The notes below the pieces were generated by a model. That model saw only the letters and a list, made by a program, of their open reading frames with translations. It was not told the DNA's origin and ran no database searches. A DNA stretch of 64,000 nucleotides from Metabacillus sp. KUDC1714 (lineage in GTDB: Bacteria > Bacillota > Bacilli > Bacillales > Bacillaceae), in the NCBI RefSeq assembly GCF_014217835.1, contig NZ_CP055263.1, positions 2,483,501 to 2,547,500 on the forward strand, written 5' to 3'. Made by a program: the position numbers and the translations under genes. Below are positions 44,546 through 53,034 of the stretch, piece by piece. Numbering within the stretch: the first letter of the stretch is position 1; the number at the start of each line of letters is the position of its first letter.

Positions 44546-44737
44546 TCACTTTCTGTTTGTTTGTTGACGTTGATTAGCAGCGTTAGCTCTAGCTTGAGCT
44601 TCCATATCTGCTTGGTCTGCGATCTCACGAGAGAATTCCTCGTCTACACCGTCTCTTTTTAAATTTTTGGGAGTTTGAGGAAGCGTTACTGAATTTTTAT
44701 CACGAGCTTTATGATTATGTTGATGTCCACGACCCAT
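44546..44737 (-). CDS. yfhD: YfhD-family small protein
   Basis: 63 residues, very hydrophilic, starting MGRGHQHNHKARDKNSVTLP and ending in a Q/N/R-rich tail. It matches the YfhD family of Bacillus, small and of unknown function, with a composition like that of spore-associated proteins. On the minus strand a strong RBS (AAAGGAGGGC) precedes the ATG. It opens the conserved yfh block. Confidence 0.85.
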   Translation of the reverse strand: MGRGHQHNHKARDKNSVTLPQTPKNLKRDGVDEEFSREIADQADMEAQARANAANQRQQTNRK

Positions 44738-44801
44738 GAAAAAGCCCTCCTTTGTTTGTTAAAGAATTTTTAAAATTCATTGTACAGTGGATGAGCGCTT
44801 G

Positions 44802-44925
44802 ACATCCAGCTCCAGCGCCTAGCCCCTCTTGGGTCTAAGCCGCTCATGAATTGAAGGTAAAAAACACCTTCTATTCATGAGAGTCTTATTTGCCCGTGGC
44901 TGTTCAAGGCGCCCTGAGCTTTTGT
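44802..44925 (+). repeat. CTCCAGCGCCTAG-family intergenic repeat
   Basis: Begins ACATCCAGCTCCAGCGCCTAG and ends AAGGCGCCCTGAGCTTTTGT. The centre holds a long hairpin, CTCATGAATTGAAGGT (44846) with ACCTTCTATTCATGAG (to 44882). Elements with this opening and closing are frequent between Bacillus genes. Confidence 0.7.
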
Positions 44926-44982
44926 ACTTGTAACTGTCGTACAAGATTAGGATGGCTTTTTTTCATGATTTCATGTTGGAAG

Positions 44983-45111
44983 TTAGTGTCTTGATTTACT
45001 TATGTATCCACCAGCACGGTCAGCACTTTTAAACTCTCTAGAATAAGTAACTTCTTGCATACTAGATAGAGTACTTTTTGTCTTATCTCGCTTCTTTCTT
45101 TCTGATGCCAA
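44983..45111 (-). CDS. yfhE: YfhE-family small protein
   Basis: 42 residues from a TTG start: basic N-terminus SERKKRDKTKSTLSSMQEVT followed by YSREFKSADRAGGY, which matches the YfhE family (a ~36-residue protein after yfhD in B. subtilis). GGAAGG lies 9 bases before TTG on the minus strand; an in-frame ATG at 45120 is directly against the RBS. Function unknown. Confidence 0.78.
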   Translation of the reverse strand: MASERKKRDKTKSTLSSMQEVTYSREFKSADRAGGYISKSRH

Positions 45112-45214
45112 TGTAATCATCCTTCCAAAATATAGTATTCATCATTAGTTTTGACAAATGAGGGTGGATTCATACAATTTACCTCTTAGCTAAAAAATAT
45201 TAAATCAATAAAAT

Positions 45215-45237
45215 AGGTGAGATCAATGATCTCACCT
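45215..45237 (-). terminator. Terminator of the GNAT gene
   Basis: AGGTGAGAT, loop CAATG, ATCTCACCT; on the minus strand it is followed by ATTTTATT. Confidence 0.75.
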
Positions 45238-45248
45238 GGCCTGGTATA

Positions 45249-45806
45249 TTAAGCTTCTTTAAGCTGATTGTCATCCGCTTCTGAAGTTTGGTGGTACGTG
45301 TTGAATGTATAAAGGTCTTTTGTAATTTCAAATAAATTGAATAAATCTTCACCTTTGTTTATTTGCTCAAGTAAGCTTGCTCTTGTTTCATTAGCATTAA
45401 CAACATACGGCAGTTTTGCGGCTGCTCTTGTTGAACGAACGTTTTGTTTACGTATTCGTAAGAAGATTGTTTCAATATCTAATTCATAAAATAATTCATG
45501 AAAAAAAGCATCCTTAGCAAGCTTATTATAGCCTTTTCCATGGTATGGCTTTCCTAACCACGTTCCTAAAAAGCCAGCGTTATCCTGGATATCAAACAAA
45601 CTAATTGTTCCGATTGGAGAGCCCCATTCGTCTAAAATGGTACGTGAAATCAACTCACCACGTTCTTCAGCTTCAATTGTTTGTTTCGTTAAGAATAGAT
45701 ATTCCTCAAAAGAATTTGCTTTATGACGGACAAATGGGAAAACATCAGGGTGAACCATGTGATCATAAAGTGCATGACTATCATGAATATCACGTTTTTT
45801 TAGCAT
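45249..45806 (-). CDS. GNAT-family N-acetyltransferase
   Basis: 185 residues. The GNAT fold is seen in FLGTWLGKPYHGKGYNKLA (motif A, with the acetyl-CoA loop GKGYN near residue 93), and in strand beta4 ETIFLRIRKQNVRSTRAAAK (motif B). It resembles RimJ/RimL-type enzymes; the substrate is unknown. ATG 45806 follows GGAGGGG at 5 bases on the minus strand. A 185-base leader upstream contains a tRNA T-arm-like hairpin and a long A/T stem. The gene is not in the B. subtilis yfhE-yfhF interval. Confidence 0.8.
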   Translation of the reverse strand: MLKKRDIHDSHALYDHMVHPDVFPFVRHKANSFEEYLFLTKQTIEAEERGELISRTILDEWGSPIGTISLFDIQDNAGFLGTWLGKPYHGKGYNKLAKDAFFHELFYELDIETIFLRIRKQNVRSTRAAAKLPYVVNANETRASLLEQINKGEDLFNLFEITKDLYTFNTYHQTSEADDNQLKEA

Positions 45807-45844
45807 CTGGACCCCTCCAATATGAGGGCAGACTCCACGTGATA

Positions 45845-45990
45845 TGGTCGTCTCCACCCTCGAAATTTTTTATAAAAACATTACCTTCAAAAAATTTCGG
45901 GGTGGGAATCGAACCCACTAGAACCAGTAAAGCTGGTGGCGCACCATTTGCCTTCCCATTACTAGATTTAATTGTTTTTTTAACTTGCTC
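45845..45990 (-). promoter_or_regulatory. Structured leader of the GNAT gene with T-arm-like hairpin
   Basis: On the minus strand: ACCAG-CTTTA-CTGGT hairpin, then GTGGG-TTCGATT-CCCAC (45902-45918), identical in form to a tRNA T arm with a seven-base TTCRANY loop, then CCCCGAAATTTTTT pairing with AAAAAATTTCGAGG downstream (45856-45903). No complete tRNA can be folded: the acceptor 5' strand and D arm are missing. Confidence 0.45.
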
Positions 45991-46066
45991 CATGGAGTAT
46001 AATACGTCATTTTAAATGAAAAAGATACTCCTTTTTTGTCGAATTTCAAAAAAAATAATTTATCTT

Positions 46067-46103
46067 AAAATAGTAGTTGATATTACTGAAATCCTACTAT
46101 TTT
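46067..46103. terminator. Hairpin in the GNAT-amidohydrolase gap
   Basis: AAAATAGTAG and CTACTATTTT (10-bp stem, 17-base loop). The rest of the 45994-46257 gap has no recognisable gene. Confidence 0.5.
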
Positions 46104-46257
46104 AGTGGAAATTACGTACAGAAAAAAACGGTGCTAATCTTCTAATTTAATGCGTTAATCAAATATAGTAAATGGGCTTTTAAATTGAGATTCCTACCAA
46201 CTAAAGGAACAAGTAGTATCTAGTTCTATACAATACCAAAATAACTTTTTGGTAATA

Positions 46258-47388
46258 TTATCCTTTTGCGTCATAGACTACTTTTCCATCTATCATTGTT
46301 AATTGTGGTTTTGCAAGATAATGAAACGGGTGATAATTCCATATAACTAGATCTGCATCTTTTCCTACCTCAATACTACCAATTCGTTTATCGACCCTTA
46401 GATTACGTGCAGCAGCTATGGTAATTCCTTCTAGCGCTTTTTGTTCATCAAACCCTTCTCGAACTGCAATTGATGCGCAAATATTTAAGTATTGTATAGG
46501 AGTGTAAGGGTGATCGGTTGTAATTGACACCTCGACACCTCTTTCAGATAATGCTTGATAGGTTGACCAACTTTTATTCTTGAGTTCAATTTTCGACCTT
46601 CTAGTTAATGTAGGTCCAACACATACCTTTGCTTGCTTGCCTATTAATTCATCTGCAATTAAGTGCCCTTCAGTACAATGCTCAATTCTGTAGTCAAGTT
46701 CAAATTCTTCGGCGAAGCGTATAGCGCTCATAATATCATCTGCACGATGGGCGTGGATTCGAACCGGAATTTCACGGCGGAGAGCCTTCTTGATTGGAAT
46801 TAATCGAAAATCCTCAGTTTCATCACTGTATTTCGCTTTGTAAAATGCTTCACGAAGCATACCCATAATTCCCATTCTTGTGATTGATTCTTTATTTCCA
46901 TGACTATGCATCCGTTTTGGGTTCTCTCCCAAAGCAATCTTTAACCCAGCTGTTTCCTGGATAATCATATTTGCAACGTTTGCGCCGTAGGTTTTAATAA
47001 CAGAAGTTGTGCCACCAATCACATTTGCACTTCCTGGCATTACATGAGCTGTCGTAATCCCGTATTTAATGGCATCCGTAAAAGCGGGATCAAGCGAATG
47101 AACACCATCAAGTGCACGAATATGGGGAGTTAGTGGTTCAATCGTTTCATTGGCATCATTCCCCGCCCAGCCTGTACCTTCGTCATATAAACCTAAATGG
47201 GTATGAACATCGATAAAGCCAGGAAATAATAGCTGATCCTTACAATTAATCACGATCGTATCTTCAGTACTTTCTAAATTCTTTCCAATTGCAACTATTT
47301 TCCCGTTTTCAACAAGTACATCTGTTTCGTACTTAACAGCAGAGGTAACAGGATAAACCGTTGCTTGTTTAAAAAGTGTTGAATTCAT
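46258..47388 (-). CDS. Amidohydrolase (imidazolonepropionase/dipeptidase-like)
   Basis: 376 residues. Amidohydrolase superfamily: FPGFIDVHTHLGLYDEG (HxH metal site, ~62-64), VRIHAHRADD (His), YRIEHCTEGH (His) and SITTDHPYTP (Asp of the fourth strand, ~282), then a C-terminal beta-sandwich (GSIEVGKDADLVIWNYHPF). Close to the uncharacterised Bacillus amidohydrolases related to imidazolonepropionase and Xaa-Pro-type cyclic amidases; substrate unknown. GGGAGC precedes the ATG by ~11 bases. It is not in the B. subtilis yfhE-yfhF interval and lies against repeat copy B. Confidence 0.85.
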   Translation of the reverse strand: MNSTLFKQATVYPVTSAVKYETDVLVENGKIVAIGKNLESTEDTIVINCKDQLLFPGFIDVHTHLGLYDEGTGWAGNDANETIEPLTPHIRALDGVHSLDPAFTDAIKYGITTAHVMPGSANVIGGTTSVIKTYGANVANMIIQETAGLKIALGENPKRMHSHGNKESITRMGIMGMLREAFYKAKYSDETEDFRLIPIKKALRREIPVRIHAHRADDIMSAIRFAEEFELDYRIEHCTEGHLIADELIGKQAKVCVGPTLTRRSKIELKNKSWSTYQALSERGVEVSITTDHPYTPIQYLNICASIAVREGFDEQKALEGITIAAARNLRVDKRIGSIEVGKDADLVIWNYHPFHYLAKPQLTMIDGKVVYDAKG

Positions 47389-47426
47389 AACAATGTCAAG
47401 CTCCCATCAAGATTGTTTTTTTGTTT

Positions 47427-47645
47427 GGCTGTTTTCGCAAACTTTGTTGCTTTTAAAATAGTATTGGGTTGGTTGATTGCAGCGAGAGGATGCTCGATTT
47501 CCGGCGGGCGGGCGATGAGCCTCCTCAGCGCGAAGCGCCTGCGGGGTCTCATCTGTCCCGCTACTCCCACAGGAGTCTCGCACCTTTCGCACCAATCAAC
47601 CTAATCAGTTGTGTTCAAAAACAACAATCTTTTAGAAAAGAGCCT
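47427..47645 (+). repeat. ~220-bp intergenic repeat, copy B
   Basis: Left end GGCTGTTTTCGCAAACTTTG, right end AACAATCTTTTAGAAAAGAG then CC. Core GCGCCTGCGGGGTCTCATC...CCGCTACTCCCACAGGAGTC. Very close to copies C and D. It lies between yfhF and the amidohydrolase gene. Confidence 0.85.
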
Positions 47646-47671
47646 TTTGTTTTGAGCATAAGACTTCTTTA

Positions 47672-48571
47672 TTAACTGCGTAGAAGATTTACCAATGCTT
47701 TATCAAGAGTTGGAAATAAAAAGTGATAATGATGCTGTAGAGCCTTTTCAGGTATTACCTTTTGACCTTCTAAAATTAATATACTCATCTCACCTAATAA
47801 TGTTTTTAAAGCAAAAGATGGTCCTCGCAACCAATTAGGTTTTTTTAAGACATCAGCTATTGTCTGACTAAATTCATTCATTCTAACTGGATTCGGTGCT
47901 GTAGCATTAATTGGACCAGAGATAGCAGGGGTGTGAATGATATAATCAATAAGTTTTACGAGATCGTCAATATGTATCCATGACATCCATTGCTGTCCTG
48001 ATCCAAGATTTCCACCTGCAAATAATTTATAAGGTAAAACCATTTTAGGAAGGGCCCCTTGCTCACCTAAGACGATGCCGAATCTTGCGTATACTGTTCT
48101 TACGGATAAATCCGCAACTTTTGCGGCTTCTGATTCCCATTGCTGCACGGTCTTAGCGAGAAAATCAGTACCAATTTCCTTTGTTTGTTCTGTAAATGTT
48201 TTTTCTAATGATGTACCATAAATGCCAATTGCACTTGCGTTAATAAACACAGAAGGCTTATTTGGAATGCTTTTAATCATAGAATAGATCGCATTAGTTG
48301 AACTAATTCTACTCCCGACTATTTCTTTTTTAGCTTTTTCAGTCCAGCGGTCATTTATTGATTTTCCTGTTAAATTTATGACAGCATCTACACCAGCCAA
48401 ATTAGCAGACGGTTTTGCTGAATCAGTTAACCATTTAACAAAATGGAGGTTTTTTTCTGAAGAAGTTATTTCACTTCGTGTTAAAATAAAGACATCATGA
48501 CCTTTAGATAAAAAATGACGAGTTAAGTGCTTTCCAATAAAACCGGTACCACCGGCTATGGCAATTTTCAA
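47672..48571 (-). CDS. yfhF: YfhF, TIGR01777-type NAD(P)-binding epimerase-like protein
   Basis: 299 residues. An extended SDR (SDR39U1) with N-terminal cofactor motif IAGGTGFIGKHLTRHF, VDAVINLTGKSI, the active-site region SAIGIYG (Tyr, ~117) and a C-terminal DUF1731-like segment (RGPSFALKTLLGEMSILILEGQKV). Members resemble nucleoside-diphosphate-sugar epimerases; function unproven, with a cell division link in some bacteria. Divergent from recX, as in B. subtilis. Confidence 0.88.
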   Translation of the reverse strand: MKIAIAGGTGFIGKHLTRHFLSKGHDVFILTRSEITSSEKNLHFVKWLTDSAKPSANLAGVDAVINLTGKSINDRWTEKAKKEIVGSRISSTNAIYSMIKSIPNKPSVFINASAIGIYGTSLEKTFTEQTKEIGTDFLAKTVQQWESEAAKVADLSVRTVYARFGIVLGEQGALPKMVLPYKLFAGGNLGSGQQWMSWIHIDDLVKLIDYIIHTPAISGPINATAPNPVRMNEFSQTIADVLKKPNWLRGPSFALKTLLGEMSILILEGQKVIPEKALQHHYHFLFPTLDKALVNLLRS

Positions 48572-48670
48572 TTGATCACTTCCTTTGAAATAGCTCTATT
48601 ACTTATATACCCTTTTTATGAAAAATCTCCTCTTTTTAATATATTTTTAAAACGATTAGTAGGTGAGAAT

Positions 48671-49471
48671 ATGGCTATTATTACAAAAATCACTGCGCAA
48701 AAGCATTCTGAAGATCGATTAAATATTTTTTTAGATGATGGAACGGGAGAAAAATATGCTTTTAGTGTAGATCAAGATGTGTTTATTAAATACAATCTTC
48801 AAAAAGGAAAAGAACTTGATGAATTTGATATTAATGAAATCCAATTTGGTGATGAAATTAAAAAGGCATATAATAAAGCTTTAGAATTTTTAAGTTATCG
48901 GATGCGCTCTATAAAAGAAGTGGAGGATCACTTACAAAAAAAGGAATATAACGATGCGATTATTCAAGAGGTCATATTTAAGCTTAAGGAATATCGCTAT
49001 GTTGATGATCTTGAATTTGCTTTAGCTTATGTCAGAACACAGTGGCAAACGAATGGAAAAGGGCCAAGTGTGATAAAGCGAGAGATGGCAGGTAAAGGAA
49101 TCGAACAAGCATTTATCGAACAAGCCCTTATTCAATATACGCAAGCTGCTCAAATTGAAGAGGCAGTTAACCATGCTGAAAAGGTATTGAAAAAAAATAA
49201 TAAGCTATCTAGTGTGCAGCTAAAGCAAAAATTAGAGCAGCATCTGATGAGGAAGGGCTTTTCTTATGATATTATTTCAATTGCATTAGAAGAAGTGAAT
49301 GTAGAGCAGGAAGAATCAGAGGAATGGGCTGCATTACTAAAACACGCAGAAAAGGCTAAAAAGAAATACCAAAATGAGGATTCATATCACTATAAACTAA
49401 AGATGAAACAATTTTTATTTCGTAAAGGGTTTTCCGTTGAAATCATTGATCAATATTTAGACGAAGAATAA
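48671..49471 (+). CDS. recX: RecA regulator RecX
   Basis: 266 residues made of tandem three-helix modules: ALEFLSYRMRSIKEVEDHL, YVDDLEFALAYVRTQ, KGPSVIKREMAGKGI and later repeats (LKQKLEQHLMRKGFSYDII, LKMKQFLFRKGFSVEIID). RecX binds along the RecA filament and modulates recombination and SOS. ATG 48671 follows TAGGTGAG; the frame is open further upstream but that stretch overlaps yfhF and has no RBS. yfhH follows after 23 bases. Confidence 0.92.
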   Translation: MAIITKITAQKHSEDRLNIFLDDGTGEKYAFSVDQDVFIKYNLQKGKELDEFDINEIQFGDEIKKAYNKALEFLSYRMRSIKEVEDHLQKKEYNDAIIQEVIFKLKEYRYVDDLEFALAYVRTQWQTNGKGPSVIKREMAGKGIEQAFIEQALIQYTQAAQIEEAVNHAEKVLKKNNKLSSVQLKQKLEQHLMRKGFSYDIISIALEEVNVEQEESEEWAALLKHAEKAKKKYQNEDSYHYKLKMKQFLFRKGFSVEIIDQYLDEE

Positions 49472-49494
49472 TTATATGACTAGGGGAAATTACA

Positions 49495-49812
49495 GTGAAT
49501 ACTAAACGATATAGTGAAATGACTGAATATGAACTAAAGAACGAAATTGCGTCCCTTAAGGAAAAGGCGAGAAAAGCAGAACAGCTTGGAATTGTTAACG
49601 AATTTGCTGTTTTAGAGCGTAAAATTTCAATGGCAAAATCTTATTTATTGGATCCAACCAATTATAAACCAGAAGAAATATATGAAGTGGAAGGTGCACC
49701 TGGAGAATCATTTAAAATTTCGTATATGAATGGAATTTTTGCATGGGGTTATCGTCTGTCAACACCAAATGTTGAGGAAGCATTGCCAATTTCAATGTTA
49801 ATTAAGGACTGA
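49495..49812 (+). CDS. yfhH: YfhH-family protein
   Basis: 105 residues from GTG 49495 (RBS TAGGGGAAA). N-terminal helical hairpin (RYSEMTEYELKNEIASLKEK) and a C-terminal small beta-barrel-like part (EIYEVEGAPGESFKISYMNG). It matches DUF1811/YfhH, whose structure is known but whose function is not. It follows recX directly in bacilli, and probably shares its transcript. Confidence 0.87.
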   Translation: MNTKRYSEMTEYELKNEIASLKEKARKAEQLGIVNEFAVLERKISMAKSYLLDPTNYKPEEIYEVEGAPGESFKISYMNGIFAWGYRLSTPNVEEALPISMLIKD

Positions 49813-49834
49813 CAAGCATATAAGCTGTCAGTCC
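49807..49834. terminator. Hairpin between yfhH and ypzG-like gene
   Basis: GGACTGACA, ten-base loop, TGTCAGTCC, overlapping the yfhH stop codon. No T-run on the plus side; it lies at the end of two convergent genes. Confidence 0.55.
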
Positions 49835-49845
49835 AAACTTACAAG

Positions 49846-50001
49846 TTAAGATTGTTTTCTTGTTTGTCTTTTTAGAATGATGAGGTCTTGAGATTGTTGG
49901 GTTTGACCATTTACTTGAGCGTGGGCATGTTTTGGATTAGCCCAGGGCTGATTAAATGGATTAGAATACAAATTGTCATAGAATCTTTTCTTTGTACCCA
50001 T
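49846..50001 (-). CDS. YpzG-like small protein
   Basis: 51 residues: MGTKKRFYDNLYSNPFNQPW followed by ANPKHAHAQVNGQTQQSQD and a basic end RQTRKQS. The WANPKHAxxQVNGxTQxSQ pattern fits the YpzG family of small, probably spore-associated Bacillus proteins. GGAGGTG precedes the ATG by ~8 bases on the minus strand. Paired with sspK on the same strand. Confidence 0.75.
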   Translation of the reverse strand: MGTKKRFYDNLYSNPFNQPWANPKHAHAQVNGQTQQSQDLIILKRQTRKQS

Positions 50002-50030
50002 TAGGAAGCACCTCCACAAGTTTTAGCGTA

Positions 50031-50198
50031 TTAAGAGTAAGGGTTTTCTCGACTTCCAGAAGCTCTCATCCGTTCTTGTGGATGAGTGTTAATGGTACCG
50101 TCTGCTCGTTTAGAAGCATATTCAGCTTTAGCTCTTGGTTCGCCTTCAAACTTGTTGTTGCTCATATTAGGAAATCCTGCTTCTTTGTTACGCAACAC
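50031..50198 (-). CDS. sspK: Small acid-soluble spore protein K
   Basis: 55 residues. Conserved core [20 protein letters not shown] and [15 protein letters not shown] identify SspK, a minor forespore SASP. The start is GTG ([10 protein letters not shown], aligning with MVRNKEKGFP of B. subtilis) with GGAGGGG just upstream. Expected to be made in the forespore under sigma-G. A C-terminal extension (SRENPYS) is slightly longer than in B. subtilis. Confidence 0.88.
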   Translation of the reverse strand: MLRNKEAGFPNMSNNKFEGEPRAKAEYASKRADGTINTHPQERMRASGSRENPYS

Positions 50199-50306
50199 AA
50201 TCCCCTCCAAGTCATCATTCATTAGCTTCCTAAAAAGAAGCGTACTAATAGTATGGGTGCTTTTGATTAAAATATAAGTAACGATTCCTTCCTAGAGGTG
50301 AGAATA

Positions 50307-50576
50307 ATGGAAATATATTTTGAACGATTAACGAATGAGTTGTTAAGTAAAAACACAAGCCTTTCATATGCACAAGCAAGAACGTGGATTGAATTATTTT
50401 GGGAAGACTTTGAATCAACACAAGCTAGAACTGGTAGGGAATATCGTGGTAAAGAAGTGACCGAACAGGTAGTTAGACAATTAATTACTCATTATGGTGA
50501 CAAGCTTCATGAATTTATCGCCACAAATCCAAAATATAGTCATTTGTTGAATAATGAAGATTATTTAAAGCATTAA
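50307..50576 (+). CDS. yfhJ: YfhJ/WVELL-domain protein
   Basis: 89 residues. Contains ARTWIELFWEDFESTQARTG (the WVELL motif region) and EQVVRQLITHYGDKLHEF. It is the conserved Bacillus YfhJ protein, of unknown function. ATG 50307 follows AGAGGTGAG. A terminator follows 23 bases after the stop. Confidence 0.87.
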   Translation: MEIYFERLTNELLSKNTSLSYAQARTWIELFWEDFESTQARTGREYRGKEVTEQVVRQLITHYGDKLHEFIATNPKYSHLLNNEDYLKH

Positions 50577-50598
50577 TTAAACGTTTGTTTAAATAAAA

Positions 50599-50634
50599 AA
50601 GGCTGGCTCATGAGTTATGAATCCAGCCTTTTTC
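50599..50634. terminator. Bidirectional terminator between yfhJ and yfhP
   Basis: AAGGCTGG (50599-50606) and CCAGCCTT (50623-50630), with T-runs on both strands. Confidence 0.85.
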
Positions 50635-50667
50635 TTGGTTTTGGGAACTGTAATAATCCGCATCACA

Positions 50668-50706
50668 ACAAGCGTAAGCGACTGAACCCAAGTCGCTTAT
50701 GCTTTG
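50668..50706. repeat. Imperfect inverted repeat next to the yfhP stop
   Basis: ACAAGCGTAAGCGACT and AGTCGCTTATGCTTTGT. The arm resembles CAAGTCGCTTGCGCTTTTGT at 43021, so it may be a relic of the same repeat family. Confidence 0.5.
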
Positions 50707-50707
50707 T

Positions 50708-51688
50708 TCATTCAGGTATGAGCTCCAGCTTTTTACGAAGCTTTTCTTCGCTAAATATCCAGCCTGTATAGGAGCTTACGATGTTTAGTTCTTGATCGAG
50801 CTGTACAATTGCAACGAAAGGATAATACCCTTTACTTCTGTATCGTAAGTCAATAAAACGTACCTCATAATGATCTGTATACTCATCGACTTCCCACCGA
50901 TAAACTGGGGAAAAGGATAAAAATGCTGATATGTTGTCATCTTGCTCTGCGGCTCTGATTACATCTGTCTGTGGGACAGGTATTCGTTCAAATTCATCAA
51001 GGAACATAATTTCACCATCAACAGCTCTTGCTACATGGAAGCTTGTATCGGTCATAATTGCAATATGCCATCTACGAAACCTCATTGTTGGTGAGATAAT
51101 AACTTGTTCGATTTGAGGTACTAGCTTGTGTAAACGATGAATAATCCTTCGTTGCATAGAAAATCGAATAATATAGTACCCAATCAATATGATATAAACA
51201 CTTAAAAATGTGTAACCAGGATGACCACCGATTAACCAAATCGCTATGCCAACTAAGTGAGCAACAAAGATAAATGGGTCAAATGTGTTTATGATGCCTA
51301 ATGCAATCCATTTCTTCGTAAATGGCCTTAGTGCCTGGGTACCATAAGCATTAAAAATATCAACAAAAACATGGAGCACAATCGCGAGTAGTGTCCACAG
51401 CCATAAATGAAGCAAATTGCTTTCAGGAATAAATATCGTTATCATCCCTGTAATTAAAAAAGACCAAATAAAAATTGCAGGGATGGAATGAGTAATTCCA
51501 CGATGATTTCGGATATACTTTGCGTTATTTCTAAGTTTTAAAATGGTATCTAAGTCGGGTGCTTGAGAGCCGAAGATCGCCCCAAGCATGACTGCATGTG
51601 CTGTCGGATTATCGACTCCTATAGCGGGATCTAATGTTGCTAATCCTCCTAATGCAATTCCCATGACGACATGTGTTCCAGTATCCAA
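50708..51688 (-). CDS. yfhP: YfhP/YdjM-type membrane-bound metal-dependent hydrolase
   Basis: 326 residues. N-terminal half with four or five TM helices and putative metal ligands: MDTGTHVVMGIALGG, GSQAPDLDTIL (Asp), RNHRGITHSI (His) and LHVFVDIFNAYG (His, Asp). This is the DUF457/YdjM pattern. The C-terminal soluble domain (~195-326) is found in YfhP. The B. subtilis protein acts as a regulator of yfhQ-sspE region genes in older literature; the enzymatic substrate is unknown. Divergent from mutY. Confidence 0.85.
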   Translation of the reverse strand: MDTGTHVVMGIALGGLATLDPAIGVDNPTAHAVMLGAIFGSQAPDLDTILKLRNNAKYIRNHRGITHSIPAIFIWSFLITGMITIFIPESNLLHLWLWTLLAIVLHVFVDIFNAYGTQALRPFTKKWIALGIINTFDPFIFVAHLVGIAIWLIGGHPGYTFLSVYIILIGYYIIRFSMQRRIIHRLHKLVPQIEQVIISPTMRFRRWHIAIMTDTSFHVARAVDGEIMFLDEFERIPVPQTDVIRAAEQDDNISAFLSFSPVYRWEVDEYTDHYEVRFIDLRYRSKGYYPFVAIVQLDQELNIVSSYTGWIFSEEKLRKKLELIPE

Positions 51689-51922
51689 CGAAATGTACCT
51701 CCTTGTTTTTACTCGAAAGGAGTTTTTTTTTAATTACTAAGGAATTTATATGTCATAATACTGTCCAATGTGTTCAATTCTTATTACTTTTAAACATAAA
51801 GGCTTTATTAATATTTAGTCTTATACTATCCTGATAAAAGTGAAACTGCAAAAATAGAAGCAAACTATTTATATTCTATTTTCCCGATTATTATGGAAAT
51901 TAACATCCGGAGGAAAATTCAC

Positions 51923-53023
51923 ATGGATAACGATTTACAAAATAAACTCAGAAGCTTTTCAATACATGAATTTCAAGATGATTTGATTAACTGGTATTTG
52001 ACTGAAAAAAGGGATTTGCCATGGCGTAAGGATCAAGATCCTTACAAGGTATGGGTTTCAGAAATAATGCTTCAACAAACTAGAGTTGATACAGTTATCC
52101 CTTATTTTACTTCATTTATCGAAAAATTTCCCACAATAGAAGCATTAGCTGATGCCAATGAAGAGGAAGTGCTAAAAGCTTGGGAGGGGCTTGGTTACTA
52201 TTCCCGAGTACGTAATCTCCAATCAGCTGTTAAAGAGGTAAAAGAAAGTTATGGTGGTGTGGTTCCAAATTCTCCACACGAAATATCAAAACTAAAAGGC
52301 GTCGGACCTTATACTAAAGGGGCGATTTTAAGTATTGCTTATAACATACCTGAGCCTGCTGTTGATGGGAACGTTATGAGAGTTCTTTCGAGAATATTAT
52401 CGATTTGGGAAGATATTGCTAAGCCGAAAACAAGAAAGACTTTTGAGGATGTCACCTATGAGTTAATTTCAAGAGATGATCCTTCTTCTTTTAATCAAGC
52501 ACTTATGGAGCTAGGGGCATTAATATGTACACCAACTTCTCCCTCTTGTTTACTTTGTCCAGTTCGAGAGCATTGTACTGCTTTTGAAGAAGGTGTTCAA
52601 GCTGAATTACCGATTAAAAGTAAGAAAAAGAAGCCAAAACCATTACAGATGGCCGCAGCAGTTTTACATGATTCAGATGGAAATCTCTATATTCATAAAC
52701 GACCATCTACAGGCTTGCTTGCAAATTTGTGGGAGCATCCGAACTTTGAAATAGTAGCAACAACAGGAAAAACTTATCGTGAACAGTTAGCTGATTATTT
52801 ACAAACAGAATATGAAGCAAAGGTTGTGTTATCTGAATTAGCAGGTACGGTGGAACATATTTTTTCTCATTTGATCTGGAATATCTCTATTTTCATTGCA
52901 GAAGTAAAGAATAGTCCGAACGAAAATCTAGTTGCAGTATCACCAGAAGAATTGAGCAAGTTTGCTTTTCCAGTATCACATCAGAAAATTTATCAAATTT
53001 ATAAGGGGCAGAACCTAGCCTGA
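51923..53023 (+). CDS. mutY: A/G-specific adenine glycosylase MutY
   Basis: 366 residues. HhH-GPD domain: [12 protein letters not shown] (catalytic Glu, ~47), helix-hairpin-helix [13 protein letters not shown] (~122) and the Asp in VDGNVMRVL (~148); the [4Fe-4S] loop [17 protein letters not shown] (Cx6Cx2Cx5C, ~205-221); C-terminal Nudix-like domain (~240-360) that reads 8-oxoG. It removes adenine opposite 8-oxoguanine. ATG 51923 follows CCGGAGGAAAA; an earlier in-frame ATG at 51893 has no RBS. Confidence 0.94.
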   Translation: MDNDLQNKLRSFSIHEFQDDLINWYLTEKRDLPWRKDQDPYKVWVSEIMLQQTRVDTVIPYFTSFIEKFPTIEALADANEEEVLKAWEGLGYYSRVRNLQSAVKEVKESYGGVVPNSPHEISKLKGVGPYTKGAILSIAYNIPEPAVDGNVMRVLSRILSIWEDIAKPKTRKTFEDVTYELISRDDPSSFNQALMELGALICTPTSPSCLLCPVREHCTAFEEGVQAELPIKSKKKKPKPLQMAAAVLHDSDGNLYIHKRPSTGLLANLWEHPNFEIVATTGKTYREQLADYLQTEYEAKVVLSELAGTVEHIFSHLIWNISIFIAEVKNSPNENLVAVSPEELSKFAFPVSHQKIYQIYKGQNLA

Positions 53024-53034
53024 CCCCTAAAAAA

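Noticed and set aside
45902..45918. Functional tRNA gene
   Set aside because: Only a T-arm-like hairpin is present; no D arm, seven-base anticodon loop or matching acceptor strand can be placed.
45790..45993. Minus-strand 67-codon frame through the GNAT leader
   Set aside because: It lacks a good RBS, covers the structured leader and has an unnatural composition there; the non-coding reading explains the sequence better.
47407..47675. Open frames across the 220-bp repeat copies (e.g. around 47413-47675 and 55731-56084)
   Set aside because: They recur only because the repeat recurs, on both strands at once, without RBS; the repeat is treated as non-coding.
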